Positions 1 to 7,338 of a DNA stretch of 14,884 nt are shown piece by piece. The translations under genes and the position numbers were made by a program. Positions within the stretch are counted from its first letter, which is position 1, and each line of letters opens with the position of its first letter. Source of the DNA: Chloroflexota bacterium (GTDB lineage Bacteria; Chloroflexota; Limnocylindria; Limnocylindrales; CSP1-4); contig JACQEH010000229.1 of the NCBI GenBank assembly GCA_016200675.1, positions 1 to 14,884 on the forward strand. Direction: 5' to 3'. The notes under the pieces are model-generated. The model did not search any database. It was not told where the DNA came from and saw nothing but the letters and a program-made list of their open reading frames with translations.

Positions 1-178
1 CGACCGTCCCGGGGTACGCCCCATAGGTCGAGTCACGCTTGAAGAGGAGGGCGTTGAGGCTCGTCTCGACGAGGTCGTTCACCGCCACGACCTCGACGCC
101 CGGCGCCCGCTCGATGATGGCCTTCAGGGATTGCCGGCCGATTCGGCCGAAGCCGTTGATCCCGACGCGTACGGTCAT
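1..178 (-). CDS. gap: Glyceraldehyde-3-phosphate dehydrogenase, N-terminal part (cut by left edge)
   Basis: Only the first 59 codons are in the window; the gene continues past position 1. The product oxidises and phosphorylates glyceraldehyde-3-phosphate with NAD(P) in cytosolic glycolysis. The visible N-terminus is a classic Rossmann start: VGINGFGRIGR at residues 5-15 is the dinucleotide-binding glycine loop, VVAVNDL follows at the end of the second beta strand, and LLFKRDSTYGAYPGTV matches the conserved Asp-Ser-x-x-Gly region of the family. The catalytic Cys lies outside the window. The ATG at 178 is chosen because GGAGG (complement of 187-191) lies 8 bases upstream and the family begins just before the VGINGFG motif. 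The next gene upstream on the same strand is the ROK kinase, 157 bp away. A separate promoter is likely. Confidence 0.96.
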   Translation of the reverse strand, partial: MTVRVGINGFGRIGRQSLKAIIERAPGVEVVAVNDLVETSLNALLFKRDSTYGAYPGTV

Positions 179-262
179 GGTGGAAACCTCCACAGGGGGA
201 CCTTGAAGCCGCTCCGCGCGGTCGGTCACGCCCTTCTCGACGTGCGTAATTCGAACACCACG

Positions 263-271
263 AGTCTAGCA
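263..271 (-). promoter_or_regulatory. Candidate extended -10 promoter of gap
   Basis: Read on the minus strand this is TGCTAGACT, an extended -10 element (TGn followed by TAnnnT), about 85 bases upstream of the gap start. No convincing -35 hexamer is seen 16-18 bases further upstream, which is acceptable for an extended -10. The rest of the 179-335 gap holds the gap ribosome-binding site and nothing else I recognise. Assigned by eye only. Confidence 0.35.
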
Positions 272-335
272 GAGGGCTTCGCGGCTTCCTCTGAGGCACG
301 GCCCGGATTGGCGGGCCGGATGTCCCGAATCCCGG

Positions 336-1319
336 TCAGCCCCGGAGGGCAACGAGGGGCACCGCCCCGAGCAGCCCGACGTCGTCACCGAGCTCCGCCG
401 GGGCGATCCGCACCCGCGTCCGCGGGATCCGGAACGCCCAGGCCTCGACGGCGGCGCGAGCCGGTCCGAGGAGCCGCTCGCCCTGGGCCTGGGCGATGGC
501 CCCGCCGAGGACGATGGCTTCGGGGTTGAAGGTGTTGACCAGGCCGACCAGGAGCTGGGCCACGGCCCGCCGGCCGGTCTCGATGATCCCGCTCGCGACG
601 GCATCCCCGGCCTCGGCGACCTCGGCGATGTCGAGCGCCTCCAGGGGGCGCGGGGCGATGGCCCGGGCCCGTGCCGCCAGGGCCGGAGCGTTGCCCCGTG
701 CGACCGCCTCGGCCGCGATCTTCGCCATCCCGGCACCCGACGCAATCGCCTCCACGTGGCCGACGCCGCCGCAGCCGCAGACGGGACCGTCCAGGACAAC
801 GGGAATGTGGCCGAGCTCCCCGGCAACGCGGTCCGGGCCGCCGTAGATCCGGCCGTCGATGACGACCGAGCCGCCGACGCCCGTGGAGATCGTGAGATAG
901 AGGAAGTTCCGGACGCCGCGGGCGGCCCCGAAGGTCATCTCGGCCAGGGCGGCGACATTCGTGTCGCGCTCAAGGGCGGCAGGCAAGCCCATGGCCTGGG
1001 CGATGGGATCCCGGAACGGCACGTCGATGAAGCCGGGGCCGAAGTTCGGCGGCTCGATGAGGATGCCGCTGCGCGGGTCGAGGGGCCCCGGGGAGGCCAG
1101 GCCGAGTCCGGCGATCGAGCGCCGCGTCGCTGGATCCACGCGGTCGGCCGCTGTCCGAAGCTCCTCGACGCAGGCGCGGATGACGGCATCGGGACCGTCG
1201 GCACCGGGCGTCCGTCGCTCCGACCGAGACAGGATCTGGCCGGCCGGCGTCACGACCGCCGTCCGGATTCGGGTCCCGCCGAGATCGAGGGCCAGAACGG
1301 TCAGGGGATCGGTCGCCAC
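336..1319 (-). CDS. ROK-family sugar kinase (glucokinase-like)
   Basis: This 327-residue protein has the normal length for a bacterial ROK kinase, which phosphorylates glucose or an N-acetylated hexosamine with ATP in the cytosol. Residues 9-16 (LALDLGGT) form the phosphate-binding loop. ERDTN at 117-121 holds the catalytic Asp119. GELGH at 168-172 and the following CGCGGVGHVE at 181-190 form the ROK zinc and substrate site, and LGGA at 271-274 is the second nucleotide-binding segment. The third cysteine of the usual CxCGxxGCxE zinc motif is His188 here. The ROK_repressor-type N-terminal helix-turn-helix is absent, so it is an enzyme rather than a regulator. The start is GTG at 1319; no Shine-Dalgarno is seen, but a TATCCT lies 7 bases upstream, so a leaderless mRNA is possible. 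Glucokinase fits its position beside gap, but substrate specificity cannot be read from sequence. Confidence 0.92.
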   Translation of the reverse strand: MATDPLTVLALDLGGTRIRTAVVTPAGQILSRSERRTPGADGPDAVIRACVEELRTAADRVDPATRRSIAGLGLASPGPLDPRSGILIEPPNFGPGFIDVPFRDPIAQAMGLPAALERDTNVAALAEMTFGAARGVRNFLYLTISTGVGGSVVIDGRIYGGPDRVAGELGHIPVVLDGPVCGCGGVGHVEAIASGAGMAKIAAEAVARGNAPALAARARAIAPRPLEALDIAEVAEAGDAVASGIIETGRRAVAQLLVGLVNTFNPEAIVLGGAIAQAQGERLLGPARAAVEAWAFRIPRTRVRIAPAELGDDVGLLGAVPLVALRG

Positions 1320-1326
1320 GGAAGCG

Positions 1327-1332
1327 AGGATA
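1327..1332 (-). promoter_or_regulatory. Candidate -10 box for leaderless ROK kinase transcript
   Basis: The minus strand reads TATCCT, ending 7 bases before the GTG start. This spacing would place the transcription start at or within a base of the start codon. No ribosome-binding site is visible, which agrees with leaderless translation. There is no recognisable -35; that region is occupied by the hairpin at 1333-1364. Confidence 0.3.
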
Positions 1333-1364
1333 GCGCCCGGCCGTCGGTGGGGACGGCCGGGCGC
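1333..1364. terminator. 13-bp perfect inverted repeat, terminator-like, between DUF5679 gene and ROK kinase
   Basis: GCGCCCGGCCGTC at 1333-1345 pairs perfectly with 1352-1364 across a 6-base loop (GGTGGG). It lies after the stop of the minus-strand mini-gene (1443) and before the kinase start, as expected for a terminator. The T-run that follows an intrinsic terminator is missing on the minus strand (only TATCCTCGCTTCC follows). It also covers where the -35 of the kinase promoter would be, so an operator role is an alternative. Confidence 0.5.
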
Positions 1365-1442
1365 GGGAACGGCCAGGGCCGGAAACGTCGAACCCCCCGC
1401 CGGTGATCCGACGAGGGGTTCAAGGCTCAGGGCGCGGTGGCG

Positions 1443-1583
1443 TCAGCCGCCGATCTTGAACACCTTCGTGCCGCACTTCGGGCAGGTGCCTGAGAGCGCC
1501 GGCTTGCCGTTCTTCATCGTGATCTGGACGGGGTTCTGGACTTCGACTTTCATCTTGTCCTTGACGCAGTAGGCCTGGGCCAT
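1443..1583 (-). CDS. DUF5679-like zinc-ribbon mini-protein (46 aa)
   Basis: This 46-residue protein matches the small DUF5679 type seen in Chloroflexota and Actinobacteria: an N-terminal YCVK knuckle, a central KNGKPAL segment at 25-30, and SGTCPKCGTKVFKIG at the C-terminus. Cys34 and Cys37 form one CxxC pair. In the first knuckle the second cysteine is replaced (C6-V-K-D9), so a full Cys4 zinc site is not present. The function of the family is unknown; small zinc ribbons often bind nucleic acid or proteins. The ATG at 1583 is preceded by GAGGAGGAAA (complement of 1591-1600). It lies 62 bp downstream of the uridine phosphorylase gene on the same strand and may be cotranscribed with it. The family name is from memory of its pattern. 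Confidence 0.8.
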   Translation of the reverse strand: MAQAYCVKDKMKVEVQNPVQITMKNGKPALSGTCPKCGTKVFKIGG

Positions 1584-1645
1584 GGGTCCGTTTCCTCCTC
1601 GGGCTCTGTGCTCCCCGGGGCGTCCGCCCGGAGCCGCAACGTTGA

Positions 1646-2485
1646 CTACATGCCGAGCGACGGTCGCCAGCGATCCGTCCCGGCTTCGACCTTCCGGCGG
1701 TCCATGCCCGCGAGGATCCGAAGGGCTTCGAGCCCCGTCTCCACGCAGGCTGACTCCGCTGCCTGTTTCGCGTCACCGGCCACGAAGTCGCCGGTGGTCC
1801 GCTGGGCATATACGGCGCACACGACCCCGGCTCGACATCGAGCCAGCCCCGCGAGCACCAGTACGGCCGATGCCTCCATCTCGAAGTTCATGACGCGCTG
1901 GCGCGCCATGTCTGCTGCGAGGTCAGGGTATCGGATGGGAAGCTGCGGGATCGGGCGTCCCTGCGCACCGAAGAAGCCGGGCGCGGTGGCCGTGATCCCC
2001 ACGTGATAGGGGTGGCCGAGGCGATCGGCCGCCTCGACAAGGGCGGCGACCGCCTCGTAGTCGGCGACGGCTGGGTAGCCGTCGGAGACGAACCACGAGG
2101 TCGTGGTCTCGAGCCGGACCGATCCGGAACTGATGCACAGGTCGCCGGGCTTGATCTCGGGCTGGAGGGCACCGCTCGAGCCGACCCGGATGAAGGTCGG
2201 CCGCTCGGTGATGGCGAGGATCTCGGCCATCACGATCTCGACGTTGTCGGCGCCGATGCCGGTCGAGACGATGGAGACCCGGAGGCCCTGGTAGGTGCCC
2301 GTGACCGTCGCGAACTCGCGATTGCGGCGCTCGAGCTTGATCGCGTCGAGCCGGCTGGCGATGCGGGCGGTTCGATCAGGGTCGCCGGGGAGGAGGATGT
2401 ACTCGGCCAGTTCGCCTGGGCCGAGATCGATGTGGTACTGCCGTTCCCCGACGGGGAGTGCGACGCGGCTGTCCGCGTTCGGCAA
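1646..2485 (-). CDS. udp: Uridine phosphorylase (PNP/UDP phosphorylase family)
   Basis: This 279-residue cytosolic enzyme should cleave uridine with phosphate to uracil and ribose-1-phosphate (pyrimidine salvage). Visible family features are His18 in the N-terminal YHIDLG, the phosphate loop LPGDPDR at 32-38, STGIG at 74-78, IRVGSSG at 99-105, and NFEMEAS at 200-206, whose Glu-Met-Glu binds ribose. Gln175-Gly-Arg177 corresponds to the Gln/Arg pair that recognises uracil in E. coli Udp, which favours uridine over purine nucleosides. The start is a TTG at 2485, because AGGGGGAG lies 6 bases upstream and no ATG or GTG occurs in frame nearby. The C-terminus carries about 20 extra residues rich in Arg. 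It has its own promoter-like sequence at 2537-2566. Confidence 0.92.
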   Translation of the reverse strand: MPNADSRVALPVGERQYHIDLGPGELAEYILLPGDPDRTARIASRLDAIKLERRNREFATVTGTYQGLRVSIVSTGIGADNVEIVMAEILAITERPTFIRVGSSGALQPEIKPGDLCISSGSVRLETTTSWFVSDGYPAVADYEAVAALVEAADRLGHPYHVGITATAPGFFGAQGRPIPQLPIRYPDLAADMARQRVMNFEMEASAVLVLAGLARCRAGVVCAVYAQRTTGDFVAGDAKQAAESACVETGLEALRILAGMDRRKVEAGTDRWRPSLGM

Positions 2486-2536
2486 ACCGTGCTCCCCCTG
2501 TGCGTGGCGCCCACCTCGCGGCGCGAGGCTCGGGCA

Positions 2537-2566
2537 AGGGTAGACGCGTGCTCAAACGAGCGTCAA
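2537..2566 (-). promoter_or_regulatory. Sigma70-type promoter for udp
   Basis: On the minus strand TTGACG (complement of 2561-2566) is followed after 18 bases by TACCCT (complement of 2537-2542). Five of six -35 bases match TTGACA, and the -10 fits TAnnnT. It lies about 52 bases upstream of the TTG start, between udp and the end of the surface-protein gene. Confidence 0.5.
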
Positions 2567-2614
2567 GTTGCCTCCTCCCGTGTTCAGGGCCTGTTGTCGG
2601 CGTCGATGGGCCGG

Positions 2615-5600
2615 TCAGCGGCGCCATGGCACCCGGCTCGCGCCTGCTGGCGGCCGGCGCAGGGTCGCAAGGCGCCCGATCACGACGGCGATCAGGCGCC
2701 GATGGGCCGCCCGCCGGCGGGCGACGGTGAGTCCGAGAGATGCTGAGGCGAGCACGAGCAGGCCGACCATGCCCGACACGCCCGGCTGGACCTCCATCCC
2801 GCCGGCGAGGCCGGCCGTCGTCGATCCGTGTGTTGCCACGTTCGCGTTCGGCGGCCCGCTGAGCGTGGCAGAGATCGGCACGACCTCGCCGAGATCGCCG
2901 AGACGGACCAGCCCGGCCGGGTCGGCGACAGCCAGGCGATAGCCCGACCCCGCCGCCTCGACGAGACCCACGACGCCGACCGCATCCCCCACCCCGATGA
3001 GCTCGCGGAGGGACGCGGCCTGGCCCTCAAGCCGGACCACCCCGACCGCGGTCCCGTCGTCGAGGGTCATCCCCTCCCCGGTGATCGCGGCCACCAGGCC
3101 CCCGACGCGGACGAGGCCGCCGACGTGGTCGACCAGGGCGGCGAGGTCCACGACCGGAGGCGCGCCTGATGATCCCGCACCCACATAGGCCGTTCCGGGA
3201 GCCGGGTCGCCACCGCCAATCCCGTCGCCGAGGCCCGGCGTGCTCGCGGCACCCGAATCCGCGCCCACGCGGGTCGGTCCCACCGCCACGTCGAACGGAC
3301 CGCGCGGGGTGATCGCCCAACGTCGATCCGTCGCGGTCGGGTACGGACGTCGGACGATGCCGACGATCGTGGCCGACCGGCCGGTGGTCAGCGCCGTCGA
3401 GGGGATGCTGCTGCCCTCGAGGCCGGTCACGAGGAGGCTGCTCGCGCCGACGCGCACATCGGCACGCCACCTGGCGCCGAAGCGGGTGACGCTCGTGACC
3501 GTGCCGGCGATCCGGACGAGCTCCCACTCATCGGCCTCCCCGGGCGACAGGGCCAGCGCCGCGGGGGCGAGCACAACGCGCGTAGCCGTGACCTCGATCG
3601 TACGGGCCCGAAGCCGCGGCGCTCCCCACGCCCGGGCCATCGTGCCGGCGGCGCGGATCCGGGCGCCCGACGCCGGGGCGGCGACGTCGGCAGGCAGAAG
3701 GACCTCGACAGCGCCGCTCGCGTCCTCGATCACGACGAGGCGCCCGTCCGTGTCGAGGAGCCCCGCGCCCGCCGTCACGATTCCGATCACCGTGACCTCG
3801 GCGTCGACCCTCAAGACGGCAGCGGCGATCGTGAGCAGGGGCGCCGTTCCCGAGTTCCCCGCGGCCGGGTTCGGGTCGGTGGACGAGCCGGGCGAGGCGC
3901 CCGCTCCCGGTTCGACCGGGGCGAGGATGTCGGCCCGGTCCCGGAGCCAGATCCGATACCCGTCGAGGGCACCTTTCCTCGAGGCATGCTGGCCCACGAT
4001 CCCCACGAAGCGGTGGGCCGCGCCGGCGCGGAGGTCGGCGACCGTGATCCGGCTGGACGCGTCGGCGGCGACGCGGATCGTCGTCCCGGCGCCGTCGCGG
4101 ACGTCGATGCTGATGTCGCCGCTCGGGCTCCGCCGAGGCGCCCCGACCTGGGTGCCGGCAAGGACCACGAGGCGACCCTCGATGCTCTCGCCGAGCTGTC
4201 CGGCGCCGATGGCGAGGGGCGTCGGCAGATCCGCCCTGCCGATGATCGCCAGGCCGCCGGGGGCGGGCCGGATCTCCAGCTGGCCGTAGGGAGCGGCAAG
4301 GGTGCCGGCAACCCGGACCTGGCTGCCGCGCACGGGCCCGGCGGCGCCATCCGGGAGCCGGACCGCAACTCCCGCGGCCCCGTCACCGATCGAGATGACG
4401 GGCGGCGCGCCGACCCGCCCGGCCTCGGCGATGATTACGCCGATCACCGTGACGAGCGTGCCGGCCGGCCGAAGGCGCGCGTCGGTGATCGACAGGACCG
4501 GGGGTGGCGTCGGACCCGGGGTCGGGGTCGGCACAGGTGTCGGCGTGACCGTCGGGCTCGGGGTCGGCGAGGGCGGAGCGGTCGGCGCCGGGGTCGGTGC
4601 GGGCGACGTGCTCGGCATCGGGGACGCGGTCGGAAGGATGGTCGGCACCGGGGTCCCGGTCGGAACGGGCGTCACCGTCGGAGCTGGGCTCGCGCTGGCC
4701 GTCGGGGCGGGGGTCGGGGTCGGCGTCGGCGTCGGATCGGGGAGGATCTCGAGCTCGCCGGGCAGCGTCGCGTTGATCCGATACCCGCCCGTGGCCGTGC
4801 CGCTGCTGTCGCGCTGGCCGACCGGACCGGTGACCGTGACCGACGTCCCGGACGGGACGGACGCGGCTCCGAGTGCTGCCGGCCCCACGATGACCCGGAC
4901 CGGGCCGGAGCCGTCGTCGACCAGGAGGCCCAGGCCGTCGGCGAAGGCCGCCGACGCACCCGAGGTGACGCCGCTGATCGTGACGCGGATGCCTTCGAGC
5001 GCCTCCCCGATCGCGCCGCTGGTGGCGAGGGCCGGAGCCGGGATCGTGGCCGGCCCGAGGTCGACGATCGCCGAGACGGCGACGCGGATGGTGCGGGCGC
5101 CGTAGCGCTCATCGATGGTGCCGCTCAGGCGTACCGCCTCGCCCGCGGGCATGGTCGTCCCCGGTACCGCGTCGAGGTAGACCGCGATTCCGGCGGTGCC
5201 GTCCTGAACCGTCCCGACGCGACCCGCTTCCAGCGTCGGGAGGTCCATGGTCAGGATCCCCTCGATCGTGGCGGTCGAGCCGTCCGGCAGGCCGCGGGCA
5301 TCGACGATGGGGATGACGACCGGGCTCGGGCTTGGCGAGGGCGTCGGCGTCGGCGACGGGCTCGGCGTCGGCGTCGGCGACGGGCTCGGCGTCGGACTCG
5401 CTGTCGGCGCGGGCGTCGGCACGGGTGTCGGGACGGGTGTCGGCGAAGCCGTGGGCGAGGGAGTGGCCGCCGGCGTCACGTCAGGCGTCGGCGCCGGTGT
5501 CACGTCAGGCGTCGGCGTCGGCGTCACGTTAGGCGTCGCCGCTGGCGACGCGGTCGGGGCCGGGCTGTCACTCGGCGCGGCCGACGGCTCGATGGACGGC

Positions 5601-6394
5601 GTCGCGGTGGGAACAGGAGTGTCCGATGGCTGGAGGCTCGGCTCGATCGTCGGCGTCGGCGCCGGCGAGGTCGAGGGCTCCGGGGATGCGGTCGGCGCCG
5701 GCGTGTCCGAGGGAGCGGGGGTCGGGACGCTCGTCGGCGTGGCCGACGGTGCCGGCGCAGGAACCGGCGGCGCGGCGAGGTTCTGCGGGTTGGGCACCGC
5801 CTGGGCGAACCAGTCGGCCGCGTTGCTGTTCGTGTCGATCGTGTTGCCCGCCAGGCCGCCCGGTCGGCGCTCCACGCTCTGGCTGGCGGGGGGCGCGGCG
5901 GCGGGCGTCCCCTCGACGAAGGCAGTGGTGGCATCGCCCCAGCCGATGGCGTCGATCGGCGCGCCGCCGACCGTGCGGAGCACGACCGCGCCGCCGGTCG
6001 CCGCGAATCCGCCGCTGTAGGTGGCGTCGGCGATGGCGGCATACACGCCCGAGGTGTTGGCGATGAGCAGGTGCTGGCCGGGGCCGAGGATCTTCGTCGA
6101 CGTCCACGTCGCCTTGCGCGTCACCGTCCCGCCCGTGGACGTGACGTACACGACCTCCAGGCCGGCGAGGTCGACGCTCGCGGCGCCGGCGTTGCCGATC
6201 TCGGCGAACTCATCGGAGGCCGATGCGCCACCGGTCTGGAGCTCCGAGAGGACGAGCGTCGATGGGGGCCAACCCACGGCGGCCGCCGGCGCGACGGCAG
6301 GTCGTGCGAGGGGCGCGACGGCGGCGAGGGCGACAGTGCTGACCGCGAGGATCGCGAAGAGTGCGGCAGCAGCCGCGGCACGAGCTCGTTCCAC
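2615..6394 (-). CDS. Large exported surface protein: lamin-tail-like domain, Pro/Thr linkers, OB-like modules, C-terminal membrane anchor
   Basis: This 1259-residue protein begins with a signal peptide (Arg-rich start, hydrophobic 8-30, Ala-x-Ala sites near 27-40). Residues about 44-205 resemble a lamin-tail domain: LVLSELQTGG, DEFAEIGNAG, VDLAGLEVVY, GQHLLIANTSG, and a closing AADWFAQAVPNPQ. Two low-complexity Thr/Pro/Ser linkers follow at about 209-359 and 552-632. Between and after them are repeated beta-rich modules at about 363-550, 633-825, 852-1040 and 1080-1180. These show OB-like patterns such as VTVIGVI...GRVGAPPVISIGDG and VRVAGTL...YGQLEIRP. A hydrophobic span at 1206-1226 with an Arg/His-rich tail anchors the C-terminus. 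No catalytic nuclease motif is visible, although lamin-tail plus OB layouts occur beside extracellular nucleases. The GTG start is set by GGAGGT six bases upstream. The role is probably cell-surface or envelope binding; the partner is unknown. Confidence 0.85.
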   Translation of the reverse strand: MERARAAAAAALFAILAVSTVALAAVAPLARPAVAPAAAVGWPPSTLVLSELQTGGASASDEFAEIGNAGAASVDLAGLEVVYVTSTGGTVTRKATWTSTKILGPGQHLLIANTSGVYAAIADATYSGGFAATGGAVVLRTVGGAPIDAIGWGDATTAFVEGTPAAAPPASQSVERRPGGLAGNTIDTNSNAADWFAQAVPNPQNLAAPPVPAPAPSATPTSVPTPAPSDTPAPTASPEPSTSPAPTPTIEPSLQPSDTPVPTATPSIEPSAAPSDSPAPTASPAATPNVTPTPTPDVTPAPTPDVTPAATPSPTASPTPVPTPVPTPAPTASPTPSPSPTPTPSPSPTPTPSPSPSPVVIPIVDARGLPDGSTATIEGILTMDLPTLEAGRVGTVQDGTAGIAVYLDAVPGTTMPAGEAVRLSGTIDERYGARTIRVAVSAIVDLGPATIPAPALATSGAIGEALEGIRVTISGVTSGASAAFADGLGLLVDDGSGPVRVIVGPAALGAASVPSGTSVTVTGPVGQRDSSGTATGGYRINATLPGELEILPDPTPTPTPTPAPTASASPAPTVTPVPTGTPVPTILPTASPMPSTSPAPTPAPTAPPSPTPSPTVTPTPVPTPTPGPTPPPVLSITDARLRPAGTLVTVIGVIIAEAGRVGAPPVISIGDGAAGVAVRLPDGAAGPVRGSQVRVAGTLAAPYGQLEIRPAPGGLAIIGRADLPTPLAIGAGQLGESIEGRLVVLAGTQVGAPRRSPSGDISIDVRDGAGTTIRVAADASSRITVADLRAGAAHRFVGIVGQHASRKGALDGYRIWLRDRADILAPVEPGAGASPGSSTDPNPAAGNSGTAPLLTIAAAVLRVDAEVTVIGIVTAGAGLLDTDGRLVVIEDASGAVEVLLPADVAAPASGARIRAAGTMARAWGAPRLRARTIEVTATRVVLAPAALALSPGEADEWELVRIAGTVTSVTRFGARWRADVRVGASSLLVTGLEGSSIPSTALTTGRSATIVGIVRRPYPTATDRRWAITPRGPFDVAVGPTRVGADSGAASTPGLGDGIGGGDPAPGTAYVGAGSSGAPPVVDLAALVDHVGGLVRVGGLVAAITGEGMTLDDGTAVGVVRLEGQAASLRELIGVGDAVGVVGLVEAAGSGYRLAVADPAGLVRLGDLGEVVPISATLSGPPNANVATHGSTTAGLAGGMEVQPGVSGMVGLLVLASASLGLTVARRRAAHRRLIAVVIGRLATLRRPPAGASRVPWRR
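4499..4741 (-). repeat. Low-complexity Thr/Pro linker 2 coding region
   Basis: This encodes residues about 552-632 of the surface protein, dominated by Thr-Pro, Ala-Pro and Ser-Pro pairs. On the plus strand it reads as runs of GTCGGNGTCGG-like sequence. It is an in-frame linker between two beta modules, probably extended and possibly a site of glycosylation in the envelope. Confidence 0.8.
5318..5770 (-). repeat. Low-complexity Thr/Pro/Ser linker 1 with 24-bp tandem units
   Basis: This encodes residues about 209-359. Two 24-bp tandem arrays are clear. One has a unit starting GCGTCGGCGTCGGCGACGGG at 5341-5364, repeated at 5365-5388. The other has a unit starting GTCACGTCAGGCGTCGGCG at 5475, repeated at 5499 and, with changes, at 5523. 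The 24-bp period equals eight codons, so copy-number slippage would lengthen or shorten the linker without breaking the frame. Confidence 0.8.
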
Positions 6395-6400
6395 CGAGCG

Positions 6401-6406
6401 ACCTCC
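6401..6406 (-). promoter_or_regulatory. Ribosome-binding site fixing the GTG start of the surface protein
   Basis: The minus strand reads GGAGGT, six bases before the GTG at 6394. It decides this start over internal alternatives, and the resulting N-terminus is a good signal peptide. Confidence 0.7.
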
Positions 6407-6525
6407 GGGCGGGCAGGACCATCGGGCGCCGGGCGGGACGACCCGACCGTTCTACCAGCAAGGGCTCGCCGCGCGGTCACCGGCGGCTCACCGGCTGCTC
6501 ACCAGCCGAGCTGAGGCACGGTGCG

Positions 6526-6555
6526 TCGACACGGTGGCGCCGATCCGCGTACGAT
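6526..6555 (+). promoter_or_regulatory. Candidate promoter of the four-helix membrane protein gene
   Basis: TCGACA at 6526-6531 is followed after 18 bases by TACGAT at 6550-6555, and the GTG start is 55 bases further on. It lies in the divergent 6395-6610 gap. On the other strand I found no convincing promoter for the surface-protein gene apart from a weak TAGAAC. Confidence 0.4.
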
Positions 6556-6610
6556 GCCCACCCAGTCGCGGCCGCCCGCCGCGTTTCCCATCGAGACTCG
6601 AGGAGAACCC

Positions 6611-7306
6611 GTGGCCCGCGCGAAGCGCACCGAACGCGCCGATGCCCGTCGCCGCTATCGGCAGACCGTCACGGCAGACCCGGAGGCCGCGGGCCTCGAT
6701 GACACCGAGCCCACCCCGACGGCCGCGGCAGCGCGCACCACGTCACCCGGGCGCAAGGCCGCGGCCTCAAGCGCCCGGCCGCAGATGGGCTTCACCGATG
6801 CCATGCGAGCCGCCTGGCATCGTCCCGACATCCGGGCCGACATCGCCGTCCTGCCGTCGCTGCTCCTTACGCGCTGGTTCCTGATCCCGCTGGGGCTCGT
6901 GCTGGTCGGCATCGTCGGCGTGATCGCCTTCCCGACGAACTACGTGAGCGGGCTCCTCTTCCAGCTCATGGTCCTGCCACCGGCGATGGCCCCGGTCTTC
7001 ATCGTCGGCTTCTTCGCCAAGCGCGCCAGCTACCTGCTCGGCTTCCTGATCTCGCTCGTGGACGTCATCGGCTACGCGGTATTCGTGTACGCCGTCGTGC
7101 CGGTGCTGGCCCCCACCGCCAAGCCGGTGCAGAGCGCCCAGGAGCTCGTCCTGTCGGCCCTCGCGATCGGCCCGCTGTCGGGAATCTTCTTCGCCGCCGG
7201 CGCCGCCTGGTACCGCCGCTTCCTGACCCTCTCGAGCCGCCAGCGTATCTCCCAGCAGCGCTCCGGTCAGCAGCGCCCGAAGGCGAGCCGGCCCGCTCGC
7301 GGCTGA
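6611..7306 (+). CDS. Integral membrane protein, four predicted helices, unknown function
   Basis: The protein has 231 residues. Residues 1-75 are cytoplasm-like, basic and Ala/Pro/Thr-rich without domain features. Four hydrophobic spans follow at about 90-107, 112-136, 141-166 and 179-201, with short loops (AKRAS at 136-140 is a basic turn). The tail at 202-231 is Arg/Gln/Ser-rich and positively charged. The GTG at 6611 is preferred because AGGAG (6601-6605) lies five bases upstream; an in-frame GTG at 6521 has no ribosome-binding site and overlaps the candidate promoter. I do not recognise a family. It is convergent with dnaE2, separated by 32 bp, and divergent from the surface protein. Confidence 0.85.
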   Translation: MARAKRTERADARRRYRQTVTADPEAAGLDDTEPTPTAAAARTTSPGRKAAASSARPQMGFTDAMRAAWHRPDIRADIAVLPSLLLTRWFLIPLGLVLVGIVGVIAFPTNYVSGLLFQLMVLPPAMAPVFIVGFFAKRASYLLGFLISLVDVIGYAVFVYAVVPVLAPTAKPVQSAQELVLSALAIGPLSGIFFAAGAAWYRRFLTLSSRQRISQQRSGQQRPKASRPARG

Positions 7307-7327
7307 CCGCTCCGCGGCATCGCGGTC
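7305..7327. terminator. Short hairpin in the convergent gap between membrane protein gene and dnaE2
   Basis: GACCGC at 7305-7310 can pair with GCGGTC at 7322-7327, with an alternative CCGCG/CGCGG stem around the centre. It is the only structure in the 32-bp convergent gap and could serve both strands, but it is short and has no T-run. Confidence 0.25.
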
Positions 7328-7338
7328 TGGCCTCGATC

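Noticed and set aside
5341..5546. CRISPR-like array
   Set aside because: The repeats are contiguous 24-bp units without spacers, in frame with a Thr/Pro linker.
3986..6514. 842-codon open frame on the plus strand opposite the surface protein
   Set aside because: It is a GC-driven antisense shadow: Arg/Gly-rich low-complexity translation with no domain, while the minus strand gives a signal peptide, domains and an anchor.
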